A stretch of DNA of 64,000 nucleotides from Nitrospira sp. (GTDB lineage Bacteria > Nitrospirota > Nitrospiria > Nitrospirales > Nitrospiraceae), in contig JARFXP010000001.1 in the NCBI GenBank assembly GCA_029194675.1, positions 806,001 to 870,000 of the forward strand, given 5' to 3'. The notes under the pieces were generated by a model that was given only the letters and a program-made list of their open reading frames with translations, was not told where the DNA came from and did not search any database. The translations under genes and the position numbers were made by a program. Below are positions 35,852 to 44,342 of this stretch, one piece after another. Position 1 is the first letter of the stretch; every line of letters begins with the position of its first letter.

Positions 35852-36355
35852 GCCACTCGTCAGTGCACCGTGCTTCTACCGCCCCGGTGAAGCCGAGGTC
35901 GAAGCCGCAGCCTGTACACGATATTCTTCTATCCGCCAGCTGGCGCCAGTGTAGCACAATCTCAATCAGGAACAGCGACCTGGCAAGGCTTGCGTGGACG
36001 ATGCCGTGAACTTCACCAGACGTAGGGATTCAGCACCTTGTTTCAACTGTGCGATTCCAAAGCCAGACCCTATTTTATACGACAAGGAGCAACAGAACAC
36101 CTTTCACGACCTTGAACGAGGCAATCGCGGCGAGGGCGCGTCGTCACTGTGTGAGGAGAATATCACGTGCGACGAGGAGGCGGATGAGAGGGAGGGACTT
36201 TCTGGTTAAGAAACCTGGCTGGATTTAATGGTCTGGGTCGGTTCAATGGCCAGAAAATACACCCGATGACTATAAAGTACTCCCGACCCTTTTCTAGACC
36301 GATGGACTGTGCCCTCTTGACCGGCGCCTTCGAGATGGGCGACCCCTTTTTGTGG
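35852..36355. other. Gene-poor stretch before the IS remnant
   Basis: About 500 bases with no recognisable gene. A 71-codon frame at 35994-36209 lacks motifs and a ribosome site. The sequence appears to be a patchwork of unrelated remnants. Confidence 0.4.
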
Positions 36356-36558
36356 CCTATCGGGATCTGTGGGACTGGCTCATTGCGTCCTTTGAACGGC
36401 CGCTGCTCATACCAGCGCCGCCCCAACAGAGGCTATTCGCTACCTGATCTTGGACAGCAGAACGGACAACCTGAACTGGATGGGTGACCAGAGACCGTCT
36501 CATATGCAGCATTCACGGGGGAAGAACTCGAAACAGCCGATTATTTTGGACAGCAGTG
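36356..36558 (+). mobile_element. Right-end remnant of the IS4-family element
   Basis: Nearly identical to 21386-21588 of the complete copy. It includes the last transposase codons (YRDLWDWL to PPQQRLFAT region), the spacer and the terminal TATTTTGGACAGCAGTG. The left part is absent, so it cannot move on its own. It shows the element has been in this replicon more than once. Confidence 0.9.
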
Positions 36559-36627
36559 GCCGACTCCCTTTGTTTCATCCCTGAACCGGGCCGAACAGAT
36601 CAAGTTTCTCGTAGGTACATGGAGTGG

Positions 36628-39600
36628 CTATTCCGGCTCAAAGCCTAACAGATGCAGTTGCGTTTGGAAGGGCAAATTATCCTGCTTACCAGTTACTTCC
36701 ATACGCTCGAGGCGATAGTCCTTCTTACTGACCAAAACCTTAAGCGCTGCAATCCGATTGAGGGCGACTACTGCCAGATCATCATTAAATTCGAGGTTGT
36801 TCAAAACGCGCTTCGCTTTCGCCATCTTGATCTTTCCTTCGAGGACCAGTCGCCCCTCGGTTTCGCCCATGAACCGCAGATCATAAAACGAGAACAGCCG
36901 CGCCAGAAACTCATGCATAGGAATGCGTGCGGCGAATGGGAATCCCATCATAGATAGCAGCTCATCCGCTCCCGAAATTACTAATGGTTCTTGTATTTCA
37001 CTAGCGATCTCTGGCGCTCCTTTCGAGACAATTACCCGACCCGTCGGATTTACCTCGTATGTGACCTTACCTTGATCAAAAACGCCTCCCGAGTAAGTGT
37101 TGATCCGCACTTCGTTTTTGGCGTGTCGGATCAGTTTGTTCGAGGAATCGATCTCCGTCCGGAGCCCCGCGAGCTTTCCCTCTCGCACTTTAAGCTCGCA
37201 CGATTGCCTGACGAAAGGCCGAGTCTTGGACGTCTCAGGACCAAGTGTCGTCTGAAACATGAACTGCGATACGTACGAGGGAACAACTGCAAGGCGAGCC
37301 AGGGCGTTTGTGATGATATCGAATGCGTTTTGGCCTCGATCCCAGCGGTTAACGATGTCCATCGAAAATCCGTTTCGAAATTCCCGCCACACCTCGTCAT
37401 CGAGAGGTGTTCGGACCGGTGGATGACGATAGTTGATAAGCGCCGTATTACTGTCGATTCCTAACGCGAGATAGAACATGGAAATGCGCTTACCAAAAGC
37501 ATCGGCGGTAACCGTCAGAGTAGGGTAGGTCGCAATCACCTCCTTGACCACATTGACGTTTGTCGCGTTCATTGCAGCCATTTGGGCTTGAAGCTCATCT
37601 TCCGCCGAGAATCTGCCATCGAAGTAACCGACGTTCATACTTATCCTGGTATGAAAGACACCGTGCTTAATTCGTGTGAAGTCACCAGTCTTACGCACGA
37701 TGTCCAGATCGTCTTTGACGCCCCAGAGAAATCCATCAATAGCGTCACCTAGTCCAATGGGGCTCATCACATAATTCCGCGGTAGACTCAGGAAAACGGG
37801 CGTATTGACGATTAGGGTTTTGCCAAGAAAGTTAAACAGCGAGACCTGCACATAGCGCTCCCGGTAGAGGAACTGCTTTAGCAATGCCGCCGTTTCGAGC
37901 ACTGCGGAGTGGCGCGCAGAGCGAGGGTCCCGGCGTAGATGCGCGAGGACCGTCTTGGCCGCTTGCAGGTGCTCCTGGATGGGGATGCCGGCCTGCGGAT
38001 GATCGGATAGACGGAGTATGTCCGCGTAAGACTTGAGAAGGTCGCGTTGCCATCGCATATTGTCGGGATCCGAGTCCACCAACTGCTTCTTGAGTTTCAG
38101 GCTGTGCTCGAGTTCGGCGCGCGCTTCTTTCCAATTCCCCAGCTGTTGCGAGAAGGCGGCGAGCCGTTGATGCACGCCGGCCAATTGCCAACGGCAAACG
38201 GCATTGGACGGATCGCGCGCGATCACGGCGTCCAGCATAGCGATGGCGGAAACGAATGCGTCCCGAGCTTGGCCGGGCTCACCGGTTCTCGCCAGCAGAT
38301 CGCCGTGCCCGACATAGGCGCCGGCGAGTACCTGTCGGTATTGCGCGTTGTCGGGGTTTGAATTCCGCAGAGCAGTACTGTGCTCTAAGCATGGTTCGTA
38401 CCATCTATGCGCTTCAACGTCGGCGCCAGTAGCCTTGGCGGCCTCAGCGGATTTGCAATATGCCATCGCTAGAGCAAAATCAAGTCGTTGGTCGCGGCCC
38501 GCTCCGGCACGCAGGGACTCCAGGATCCGGCGTGAGTTTTTCAACGGCTTCTTGGCGCCAGTAGGATTCCCCGCATCCATTTCCAAGTCCGCCAGGCCGG
38601 TATACGCTAGTGCACTCTGCCATCGGTATGGGATACTCGATGCATCGGTCTTTACCAATTCCTCGCTGAGCTTCACCAGTCTCATATATGCTTCCCTGGC
38701 GGCAGCAAAGTCTTCCTCGAGTCGGGCGACGTCTCCCAGTCCTCGATAGCTTTGCGCCAGCTCATACGTATACTGTGACGCGCCGACGGACTGCGATGCC
38801 AATCCCTGTCCAAGGCTTACCGCTTTATCCAGCGACTGCCGCGCTTTGGCGGTGTGTCCCTGTTGCAACTGGACGTTGCCGAGATTCCTGTATGCGGCGG
38901 CCACGTCGCGTCCCGTCTCAGTAGCATCGCCCTGCGCAATCCGCAGCTTTTCTGCGAGTTGCGCGTACTCTTCATACTCGCGCGCCGCGAGGGAGAGGTC
39001 GCCTGACTCGGCGAGGTAGCCTTGCCGTCCGTGTCCTTCCATTCGCGCCCGCAGAACTGCGTTATTCTCCGCTCCGGCCTGGAGGCGGTCGAGAAGGTTC
39101 GAGGTGGCCTGAAGCAGTTCGAAGCGGACGGGTTCGGCACCCGCCACGGGAAGGAGCTTCTGGTCGATTCCGCCGAGAATCGTCTTGGCAAGATCAACGG
39201 CATCGCCCAGGCGCGCTTCCGCATTCCGCCGTTGATCATCGGCAATAGCCCTCTGCGACTGTGCTTCATTTCGTTCCCTCGTTGCCACGACTCGTTCTCT
39301 TGTTGCCACAACGGCTTGCCAGCCAGCCGCCACCGCAAATGCGACTATCGCAATCGCAGCCGCCCAGGACACTTGCTTAGTCCTGCGGTGCTGGCGCACA
39401 TCTTCTCCATCCAGTTCATCCTTAGATTTGCCGAGAAGTGGCGAGGCGATGTCCAGTATTGCGGCTCGAAACTGCAAATGCCGTAGCGAGAGCTTCTCTT
39501 CCGAACGAGCCCACCGCAGATCGATATAAAGTGGTTCGTTCTTAAACTGGCCTCGCAGGTTAGGCGGGAGCGCTGTGGTTTTGGCCCAATCGAAATCGCC

Positions 39601-39954
39601 TTTAGTCCGGTCCCAGAATATGGCTCCTTCAGTCATCACAATATAGAGCGTGTTAACAGCACAATTCCGCAGCCACCAATCAACTTCCTGCTGAACCCAT
39701 TGTGAGTCCGCCGCTTGGGGCGAGGCGAGCAAGAGAAAAAACTCGGACTCGCTGAGAGCTCTTTCGATCGATGGCCACAGCTCAGTGGTCATGGCAAGTG
39801 TGGTCTTATCCCGAAAGACCCGTATCGCACGAAGGCGGTACCAAGCCTTGCCAAAATGATGGAGTGCCGATTGCAGCGCCGGCGCCAGTTTCCCATCCGC
39901 GGCGTGGCTATATGATATGAAGGCTTTATATTTGAACTGACCTTTTACGCTCAT
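36628..39954 (-). CDS. TIR-domain, transmembrane, TPR protein of 1108 residues
   Basis: Residues about 8-150 are a TIR-like domain (YKAFISYSHAADGKLAPALQ, then VFRDKTT, ELWPSIERALSESEFFLLLA, SQWVQQEVDWW). One membrane segment follows at about 195-213 (AAAIAIVAFAVAAGWQAVV), then a coiled coil. TPR-like helices span about 280-690. The C-terminal 400 residues are a strand-rich region of no known family, ending like a LolA/lipoprotein-carrier-type sheet (YRLERMEVTGKQDNLPF). Bacterial TIR domains are often NAD-cleaving effectors or scaffolds. The membrane segment puts the TIR domain inside and the TPR part outside the membrane. The gene is intact and neighbours no known defence gene. Confidence 0.8.
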   Translation of the reverse strand: MSVKGQFKYKAFISYSHAADGKLAPALQSALHHFGKAWYRLRAIRVFRDKTTLAMTTELWPSIERALSESEFFLLLASPQAADSQWVQQEVDWWLRNCAVNTLYIVMTEGAIFWDRTKGDFDWAKTTALPPNLRGQFKNEPLYIDLRWARSEEKLSLRHLQFRAAILDIASPLLGKSKDELDGEDVRQHRRTKQVSWAAAIAIVAFAVAAGWQAVVATRERVVATRERNEAQSQRAIADDQRRNAEARLGDAVDLAKTILGGIDQKLLPVAGAEPVRFELLQATSNLLDRLQAGAENNAVLRARMEGHGRQGYLAESGDLSLAAREYEEYAQLAEKLRIAQGDATETGRDVAAAYRNLGNVQLQQGHTAKARQSLDKAVSLGQGLASQSVGASQYTYELAQSYRGLGDVARLEEDFAAAREAYMRLVKLSEELVKTDASSIPYRWQSALAYTGLADLEMDAGNPTGAKKPLKNSRRILESLRAGAGRDQRLDFALAMAYCKSAEAAKATGADVEAHRWYEPCLEHSTALRNSNPDNAQYRQVLAGAYVGHGDLLARTGEPGQARDAFVSAIAMLDAVIARDPSNAVCRWQLAGVHQRLAAFSQQLGNWKEARAELEHSLKLKKQLVDSDPDNMRWQRDLLKSYADILRLSDHPQAGIPIQEHLQAAKTVLAHLRRDPRSARHSAVLETAALLKQFLYRERYVQVSLFNFLGKTLIVNTPVFLSLPRNYVMSPIGLGDAIDGFLWGVKDDLDIVRKTGDFTRIKHGVFHTRISMNVGYFDGRFSAEDELQAQMAAMNATNVNVVKEVIATYPTLTVTADAFGKRISMFYLALGIDSNTALINYRHPPVRTPLDDEVWREFRNGFSMDIVNRWDRGQNAFDIITNALARLAVVPSYVSQFMFQTTLGPETSKTRPFVRQSCELKVREGKLAGLRTEIDSSNKLIRHAKNEVRINTYSGGVFDQGKVTYEVNPTGRVIVSKGAPEIASEIQEPLVISGADELLSMMGFPFAARIPMHEFLARLFSFYDLRFMGETEGRLVLEGKIKMAKAKRVLNNLEFNDDLAVVALNRIAALKVLVSKKDYRLERMEVTGKQDNLPFQTQLHLLGFEPE

Positions 39955-40084
39955 GACAGATTGTGTTGGGTCTTGTCTCCTTTCTCTTTATCCTTTCTCT
40001 CAGCGGACTGTTTGAGGAATACCACCTATGAAACGTGGTCACCCTGACTTAGCAGAAGTTCAGCGTTCTCAAAATCCCATTGCA

Positions 40085-40520
40085 CTTCGGATTTCAATTC
40101 ACTTTACACACTGCATATTCCGCTGAATCCCGCCGCCGATTCCGAGCGAATCCGGCCACCTCTCGGAGCCCCGCGAACGCAGGGCCTCACTGCTCTGTCT
40201 TCGGTGGCCGACTTCTGTCCGATTTGGCTAACCGTTTGCGCATCGATTCTCCTCTCAGCGTGATCTTATGAGCGTTGTGCACGAGCCGGTCAAGAATGGC
40301 ATCGGCCAACGTCGGCTCACCGATCGCCGTATGCCAGTGATCGACTGGGAGTTGACCGACCACGAGATGAATTGGGGGCAGATCTCGCCATGTGCCTTCC
40401 TTGTCTTCCTGCGCTTATTGACCTGCACACGGCAGGATGTGACCTCAATTCATGAACGCTTCCCAGCTAACAAAGTCGTCACAGATGAAGCTTAACCCTA
40501 GTCCGAAATAATTTTGACAC
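40085..40520 (-). mobile_element. IS21-family remnant with the istB 3' end
   Basis: The minus strand from about 40366 encodes [39 protein letters not shown] and RKRLAKSDR, the C-terminus of the IS21 helper ATPase IstB, stopping at 40187-40189. Downstream (40085-40186) lies the repetitive CCGGATTCG..CGGAATC sequence usual after istB. TGTCAAAATTATTTCGGAC (40500-40519, minus) resembles an IS21 terminal repeat. The middle is missing and a repeat A copy sits at the istB breakpoint. Confidence 0.75.
40370..40455. repeat. Dispersed repeat A, copy 1
   Basis: An 86-bp unit with a variant GGGGGCAGATCTCGCC left end, a central CCTGCGCTTATTG core, and a TGTGACCTCAATTCAT right end. It abuts the istB fragment exactly where its similarity stops. 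Other copies are at 43578, 46536, 52971 and 57989, with partial ones at 58397 and 61591. Confidence 0.7.
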
Positions 40521-40548
40521 CAGATCGCATAAACGCTGCGGGTGATGT

Positions 40549-40629
40549 GGCGAACGGGGCGCCCCACCGCACGCAACGGAAGGGCCCCACTGGGGGATGG
40601 GTGGAGTGAGCACGGTGGGGCTGTTCGCC
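40549..40629. repeat. GC-rich inverted repeat
   Basis: GGCGAACGGGGCGCCCCACC at the left and GGTGGGGCTGTTCGCC at the right can fold into a long stem with an internal bulge. It lies between the IS21 remnant and the tyrosinase gene and may be an IS part or a REP-type element. Confidence 0.45.
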
Positions 40630-40711
40630 ATGACAGGACCCGCGGAATAAACCAAGAGACGAATTTTATTTTCGGATTGGGGTTAACTCCGGTTGCCGCA
40701 ACGATGGGAAG

Positions 40712-43129
40712 TTACTCCCTCGTAACTTTAATACGTCCAATTTTTACTTTGGCTGGTTTACCGGCCTTCTCAATCATCTCCCTCCTCTCCTTTCCTGGAG
40801 GTGCTTCTGGGCCCGTTTTGACGAACGTCACCTTCAGGTCCCCAGTCCAACTCCCGGCATTCTTCAGTTTTACTTCGACATCGGACAAGTCAAAGGCATA
40901 GGACCCTTGTGTCGGTTTCCCTGCGCGCTCCGTCTCGCTCTTTGGCGACAGGCCAAAGAAGGATATGTTGCCCACATAGTAGGCACTCTGATAATTAGGC
41001 ACTTCACCTTCAGGCAAGTTGACGTACACCTCATAATGTCCGATAGGGATATCCTCGATCTCGACGTCTTCAAGGCGTAGCACAAGGCCGCCCTTGACCA
41101 CGTCCCGTTTTTCTTCTGGAAGTTTCAATTGGACCGAGACGGGCTCATCCTTGAGCATGAGATGACTCGTGTCTTTTTCGGTAAGGAGCCTCGGTTGGCC
41201 GGCCTGACTTGATGTTTTCTCCTGTCCGTGAATCTTCTGTTGTTCTGGAGGGTCGTTATAGCGGTAATTCAATTGGGTCACCGTATTGAGTATGTCAGCG
41301 CCCGTCAAGGTCACCTGAGTTCCATTTTCATCGAAAAAGGTAAAGGAGGCAGTAAGCCATGGATCGCCCTGCCCTGTGGCAGGATTGGCCCGCCCATTCC
41401 CTTGGGCGAGCCAGACTTCCCATAGACGATCAATGTTGGTGTGATGGAGCCAGAATACCGGATCACGGGCTGCAAACTCGAAGCTGCCCATCCAGCCGCT
41501 GATGTTGACGTGCACAGCGTCGTGCGGGGTACTCTCAAATTGACTGTGGGGACCCAGAGCATGACCGGGACCGGATCGCTGGCCACCAAAACTCAGACTA
41601 CTACCGGCCGGAGAGCTGAAGTTGGTACGGGACAAGGCAGAGAGTTGCACCGCTGATGCAGGGAGGAGGCCTCCGGTATTCATCACAGAACTTCTGTCCG
41701 TCACGAATAGACGATTGCTAGAAGCGTCGGCCGGCTCTCGATAGGGCAGTGGAATTTGACGCGCATTGGGATCGCCTGAATCACTGTAGTCCCAGTAAGG
41801 AAGCGCAAATTCTGGATTACCAGACGCCTTCCGCAGAATGCGCTCGAAATAATAGAGATACATGCGGTGCCACGCGAGGAAATACCAGCTTCCATGCTGG
41901 CAGGAGTTCCATGCCTCTAGGGTCGGAACGTCGAAGGTTCCATGAATGTTGGCCTGATAGACCCAGCTGGTTGGATCTGTCTCCGGCCGGCTCTGCATCA
42001 CTTCAATCCCGTGACGCAGAGCGTTGAGGTCCGCCTCCGTGAAAGTTTTGATATTCCGTCGGCTCACCACCCCACAGGAAGGGCATGGCCACCAGCGATG
42101 GTACATGGCAAGATCTGTCCCGCCGGCGAAGCAATCGATGCGATTCGACCCCCAACTGACGCAGCCGGGTGCCTCCAGTATGACGCCACCCAGACTTTCC
42201 CACCCACCCCACTGGCTCCCGTCCCACCAGCGATGGTACATGGCAAGATCTGTCCCGCGCGCGAAGCAATCGATGCGATTCGACCCCCAACTGACGCACT
42301 CGGGTGCCTCCAGTATGACGCCGCCCAGACTTTCCCAGCCACCCCACTGGCTCCCGTCCCACCAGCGATGGTACATGGCAAGATCTGTCCCACGGGCGAA
42401 GCAATCGATGCGATTCAACCCCCAACTGACGCACTCGGGCGCCTCCAGTATGACGCCGCCCAAACTTTCCCAGCCACCCCACTGGCTCCCGTCCCACCAG
42501 CGATGGTACATGGCAAGATCTGTCCCGCGCGCGAAGCAATCGATGCGATTCAACCCCCAACTGACGCACTCGGGCGCCTCCAGTATGACGCCGCCCAAAC
42601 TTTCCCAGCCACCCCACTGGCTCCCGTCCCACCAGCGATGGTACATGGCAAGATCTGTCCCGCGCGCGAAGCAATCGATGCGATTCAACCCCCAACTGAC
42701 GCAGTCGGGCGCCTCCAGTATGACGCCGCCCAGACTTTCCCACCCACCCCACTGGCTCCCGTCCCACCAGCGATGGTACATGGCAAGATCTGTCCCACGG
42801 GCGAAGCAATCGATGCGATTCGACCCCCAACTGACGCACTCGGGTGCCTCCAGTATGACGCCGCCCAGACTTTCCCAGCCACCCCACTGGCTCCCGTCCC
42901 CCCAGCGGTGGTACATGGCGCTGTCCGTTCCCCGGGCGAAGCAATCGATGCGGTCTGAACTCCAACTGACACAATTCGGTTGCTCCAGTATAGTTCCTCC
43001 CAAATTCTCCCATCCACCCCATTGGGCGCTCACACTCTTTGGATTACTCAAAATTCCTATCAAGCACATCAATAATAGAAGAACGAAGGCCATAGCCCAA
43101 GAACTAGACCTCATCTTATGTATGCTCAT
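40712..43129 (-). CDS. Secreted tyrosinase fused to a PLL-like lectin repeat array
   Basis: 805 residues with a signal peptide (AFVLLLLMCLIGILS, cut near VSAQ). Seven units of 45 residues follow (WGGWESLGGVILEAPECVSW, then NRIDCFARGTDLAMYHRWWD), of the DUF346/PLL-like beta-propeller type. The tyrosinase domain has a CuA part (SCQHGSWYFLAWHRMYLYYF) and a CuB part (HDAVHVNISGWMG, then DPVFWLHHTNIDRLWEVW). The C-terminal region resembles a tyrosinase cap or polyphenol-oxidase beta domain. Tyrosinases oxidise phenols to quinones with a dicopper site. The lectin propeller suggests attachment to a glycan surface. GAGGAAAGGA precedes the ATG. Confidence 0.9.
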   Translation of the reverse strand: MSIHKMRSSSWAMAFVLLLLMCLIGILSNPKSVSAQWGGWENLGGTILEQPNCVSWSSDRIDCFARGTDSAMYHRWGDGSQWGGWESLGGVILEAPECVSWGSNRIDCFARGTDLAMYHRWWDGSQWGGWESLGGVILEAPDCVSWGLNRIDCFARGTDLAMYHRWWDGSQWGGWESLGGVILEAPECVSWGLNRIDCFARGTDLAMYHRWWDGSQWGGWESLGGVILEAPECVSWGLNRIDCFARGTDLAMYHRWWDGSQWGGWESLGGVILEAPECVSWGSNRIDCFARGTDLAMYHRWWDGSQWGGWESLGGVILEAPGCVSWGSNRIDCFAGGTDLAMYHRWWPCPSCGVVSRRNIKTFTEADLNALRHGIEVMQSRPETDPTSWVYQANIHGTFDVPTLEAWNSCQHGSWYFLAWHRMYLYYFERILRKASGNPEFALPYWDYSDSGDPNARQIPLPYREPADASSNRLFVTDRSSVMNTGGLLPASAVQLSALSRTNFSSPAGSSLSFGGQRSGPGHALGPHSQFESTPHDAVHVNISGWMGSFEFAARDPVFWLHHTNIDRLWEVWLAQGNGRANPATGQGDPWLTASFTFFDENGTQVTLTGADILNTVTQLNYRYNDPPEQQKIHGQEKTSSQAGQPRLLTEKDTSHLMLKDEPVSVQLKLPEEKRDVVKGGLVLRLEDVEIEDIPIGHYEVYVNLPEGEVPNYQSAYYVGNISFFGLSPKSETERAGKPTQGSYAFDLSDVEVKLKNAGSWTGDLKVTFVKTGPEAPPGKERREMIEKAGKPAKVKIGRIKVTRE
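42091..43035 (-). repeat. Seven tandem 135-bp coding repeats
   Basis: The phrase ACCAGCGATGGTACATGGCA recurs at 42091, 42226, 42361, 42496, 42631 and 42766, with a variant at 42901: exact 135-bp spacing. The central units differ at only a few positions, while the unit nearest the signal peptide is more diverged. The array encodes the lectin-like propeller of the tyrosinase. Confidence 0.95.
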
Positions 43130-43152
43130 AGTTGTCCTTTCCTCGGCACGAT

Positions 43153-43225
43153 GGAATGGGAGTTGGGGTCAAGTCTTGCCCAATGCACCCCGGTGAGCAT
43201 TGGCTTGACAAGTCGAGCACGAGAC
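43153..43225. repeat. Dispersed repeat B, copy 1 (partial)
   Basis: Contains GTTGGGGTCAAGTCTTGCCC and GGTGAGCATTGGCTTGACAA, matching copies at 61449 and 63602. It lies just upstream of the tyrosinase gene. Confidence 0.65.
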
Positions 43226-43577
43226 GGATTAGGGCCGCGAGCAACGTCAAAGCCAAGAGTACGATCAGACTGTTGGAGAGTGAAACCGAAGCCGTCTCGA
43301 CCATCGGGGAGTTCAGATCAGGACAACCTCCCTCCCTGATTCGGTGCAATCGGACGGGTGCGCTTATGCGGAAAGACGTGAGTGCAACGAGAGGGCTGCG
43401 AGGGGTGATTCGCCTACTGGTGTCAGGCTGCATTGCGCCCTCCACCTGAACAACCGCTGGTGCGACTTTGCCGACATCGAAAAGAGCGTTTTGCATAGCA
43501 CGTAGTATACCCGCTTGTCAAGGTCACTACGGAGCACTACGCAATGGAGGCCAATTGAGAGCCGCCTTCGGTATAGG

Positions 43578-43665
43578 AAAGTTGGGGTCAGACCTTGCCC
43601 TGTGCCTTCGTCGTCTTCCCGCGCTTCTTGGCCCGCACAGAACAAGATGTGACCCCGATTCATTT
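43578..43665. repeat. Dispersed repeat A, copy 2
   Basis: Left end GTTGGGGTCAGACCTTGCCC, core CGCGCTTCTTGGCCCGCACA, right end CAAGATGTGACCCCGATTCA. GGGGTCA..nCTTG and CAAGnnnTGACCCC make imperfect inverted ends. The stop codon of the gene at 43660 lies in its right end. Confidence 0.75.
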
Positions 43666-44127
43666 GCCTGCGACACATTCAAGAAAACAGATTCCGGCAA
43701 CAATGGGCACTTCATACAGCAATGAGACATAGGACTTCTTTTGCGCTTTAGCAAAGTAGCGCAAATCAAGCGTTAACGACTGATTCAGCTCTGATATAGA
43801 TAGGAGCCGAATGAGCTGCCCATCCGGGCTCCTCACTACCCTTACGACTTTGAATGGTTCCCTATACGAAATAACGGACACCACTTTCTTTTCACGGTGC
43901 CGTTCGGAAACAAAATCGAGAACGCCTCGTGTCTCGGTAAGATGACCAATATTGATCTGCACCTTGTTCCCAGCAACCGGTGGTCGCGAATAGGTAGGGA
44001 AATAGCCATGAATGGCGGTAACGCTACAGTCAAGGATGGGCAGGGACGGCACTGTCTCCTCGGCATAGCCACTTCCGTAGCCGAGCAGAAAGGCCGTGAA
44101 GAACCAGATTAAAAAACCGCCCCTCAT
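43660..44127 (-). CDS. Exported protein of unknown function
   Basis: About 155 residues from the ATG at 44127, giving a clean signal peptide (FLIWFFTAFLLGYGSGYA). The mature part is strand-rich (YFPTYSRPPVAGNKVQINIG and VISYREPFKVVRVV). An upstream ATG at 44154 is possible. The C-terminus (FLECVAGK) runs into repeat A, whose sequence supplies the stop codon, so the natural end may have been lost. Confidence 0.55.
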   Translation of the reverse strand: MRGGFLIWFFTAFLLGYGSGYAEETVPSLPILDCSVTAIHGYFPTYSRPPVAGNKVQINIGHLTETRGVLDFVSERHREKKVVSVISYREPFKVVRVVRSPDGQLIRLLSISELNQSLTLDLRYFAKAQKKSYVSLLYEVPIVAGICFLECVAGK

Positions 44128-44342
44128 CTTAGGTCGCCCCACATCGACGTTCATGATTTCAAGTGGAAATCTGGCATACCAAGGCCGGTCACAATCGAGC
44201 GTTAGAGCAACGCCACACGCACAATTTAGCCTTACTTGCAAAGTGGCACTACATCCAGGCGCTTAGTCAATTGTGACCGTACACGGTATATATTTCGACC
44301 AGTTGGGTCAGTTGTCACCCTGTCAACAACCCCATCCTCCAC

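Noticed and set aside
42091..43035. Regularly spaced repeats that could suggest a CRISPR array
   Set aside because: The units are contiguous 135-bp coding repeats without variable spacers, and no cas genes are present.
42024..43196. Plus-strand frame of 390 codons with regular repeats
   Set aside because: It is the antisense shadow of the tandem tyrosinase-lectin repeats; the minus-strand protein has a signal peptide and known domains.
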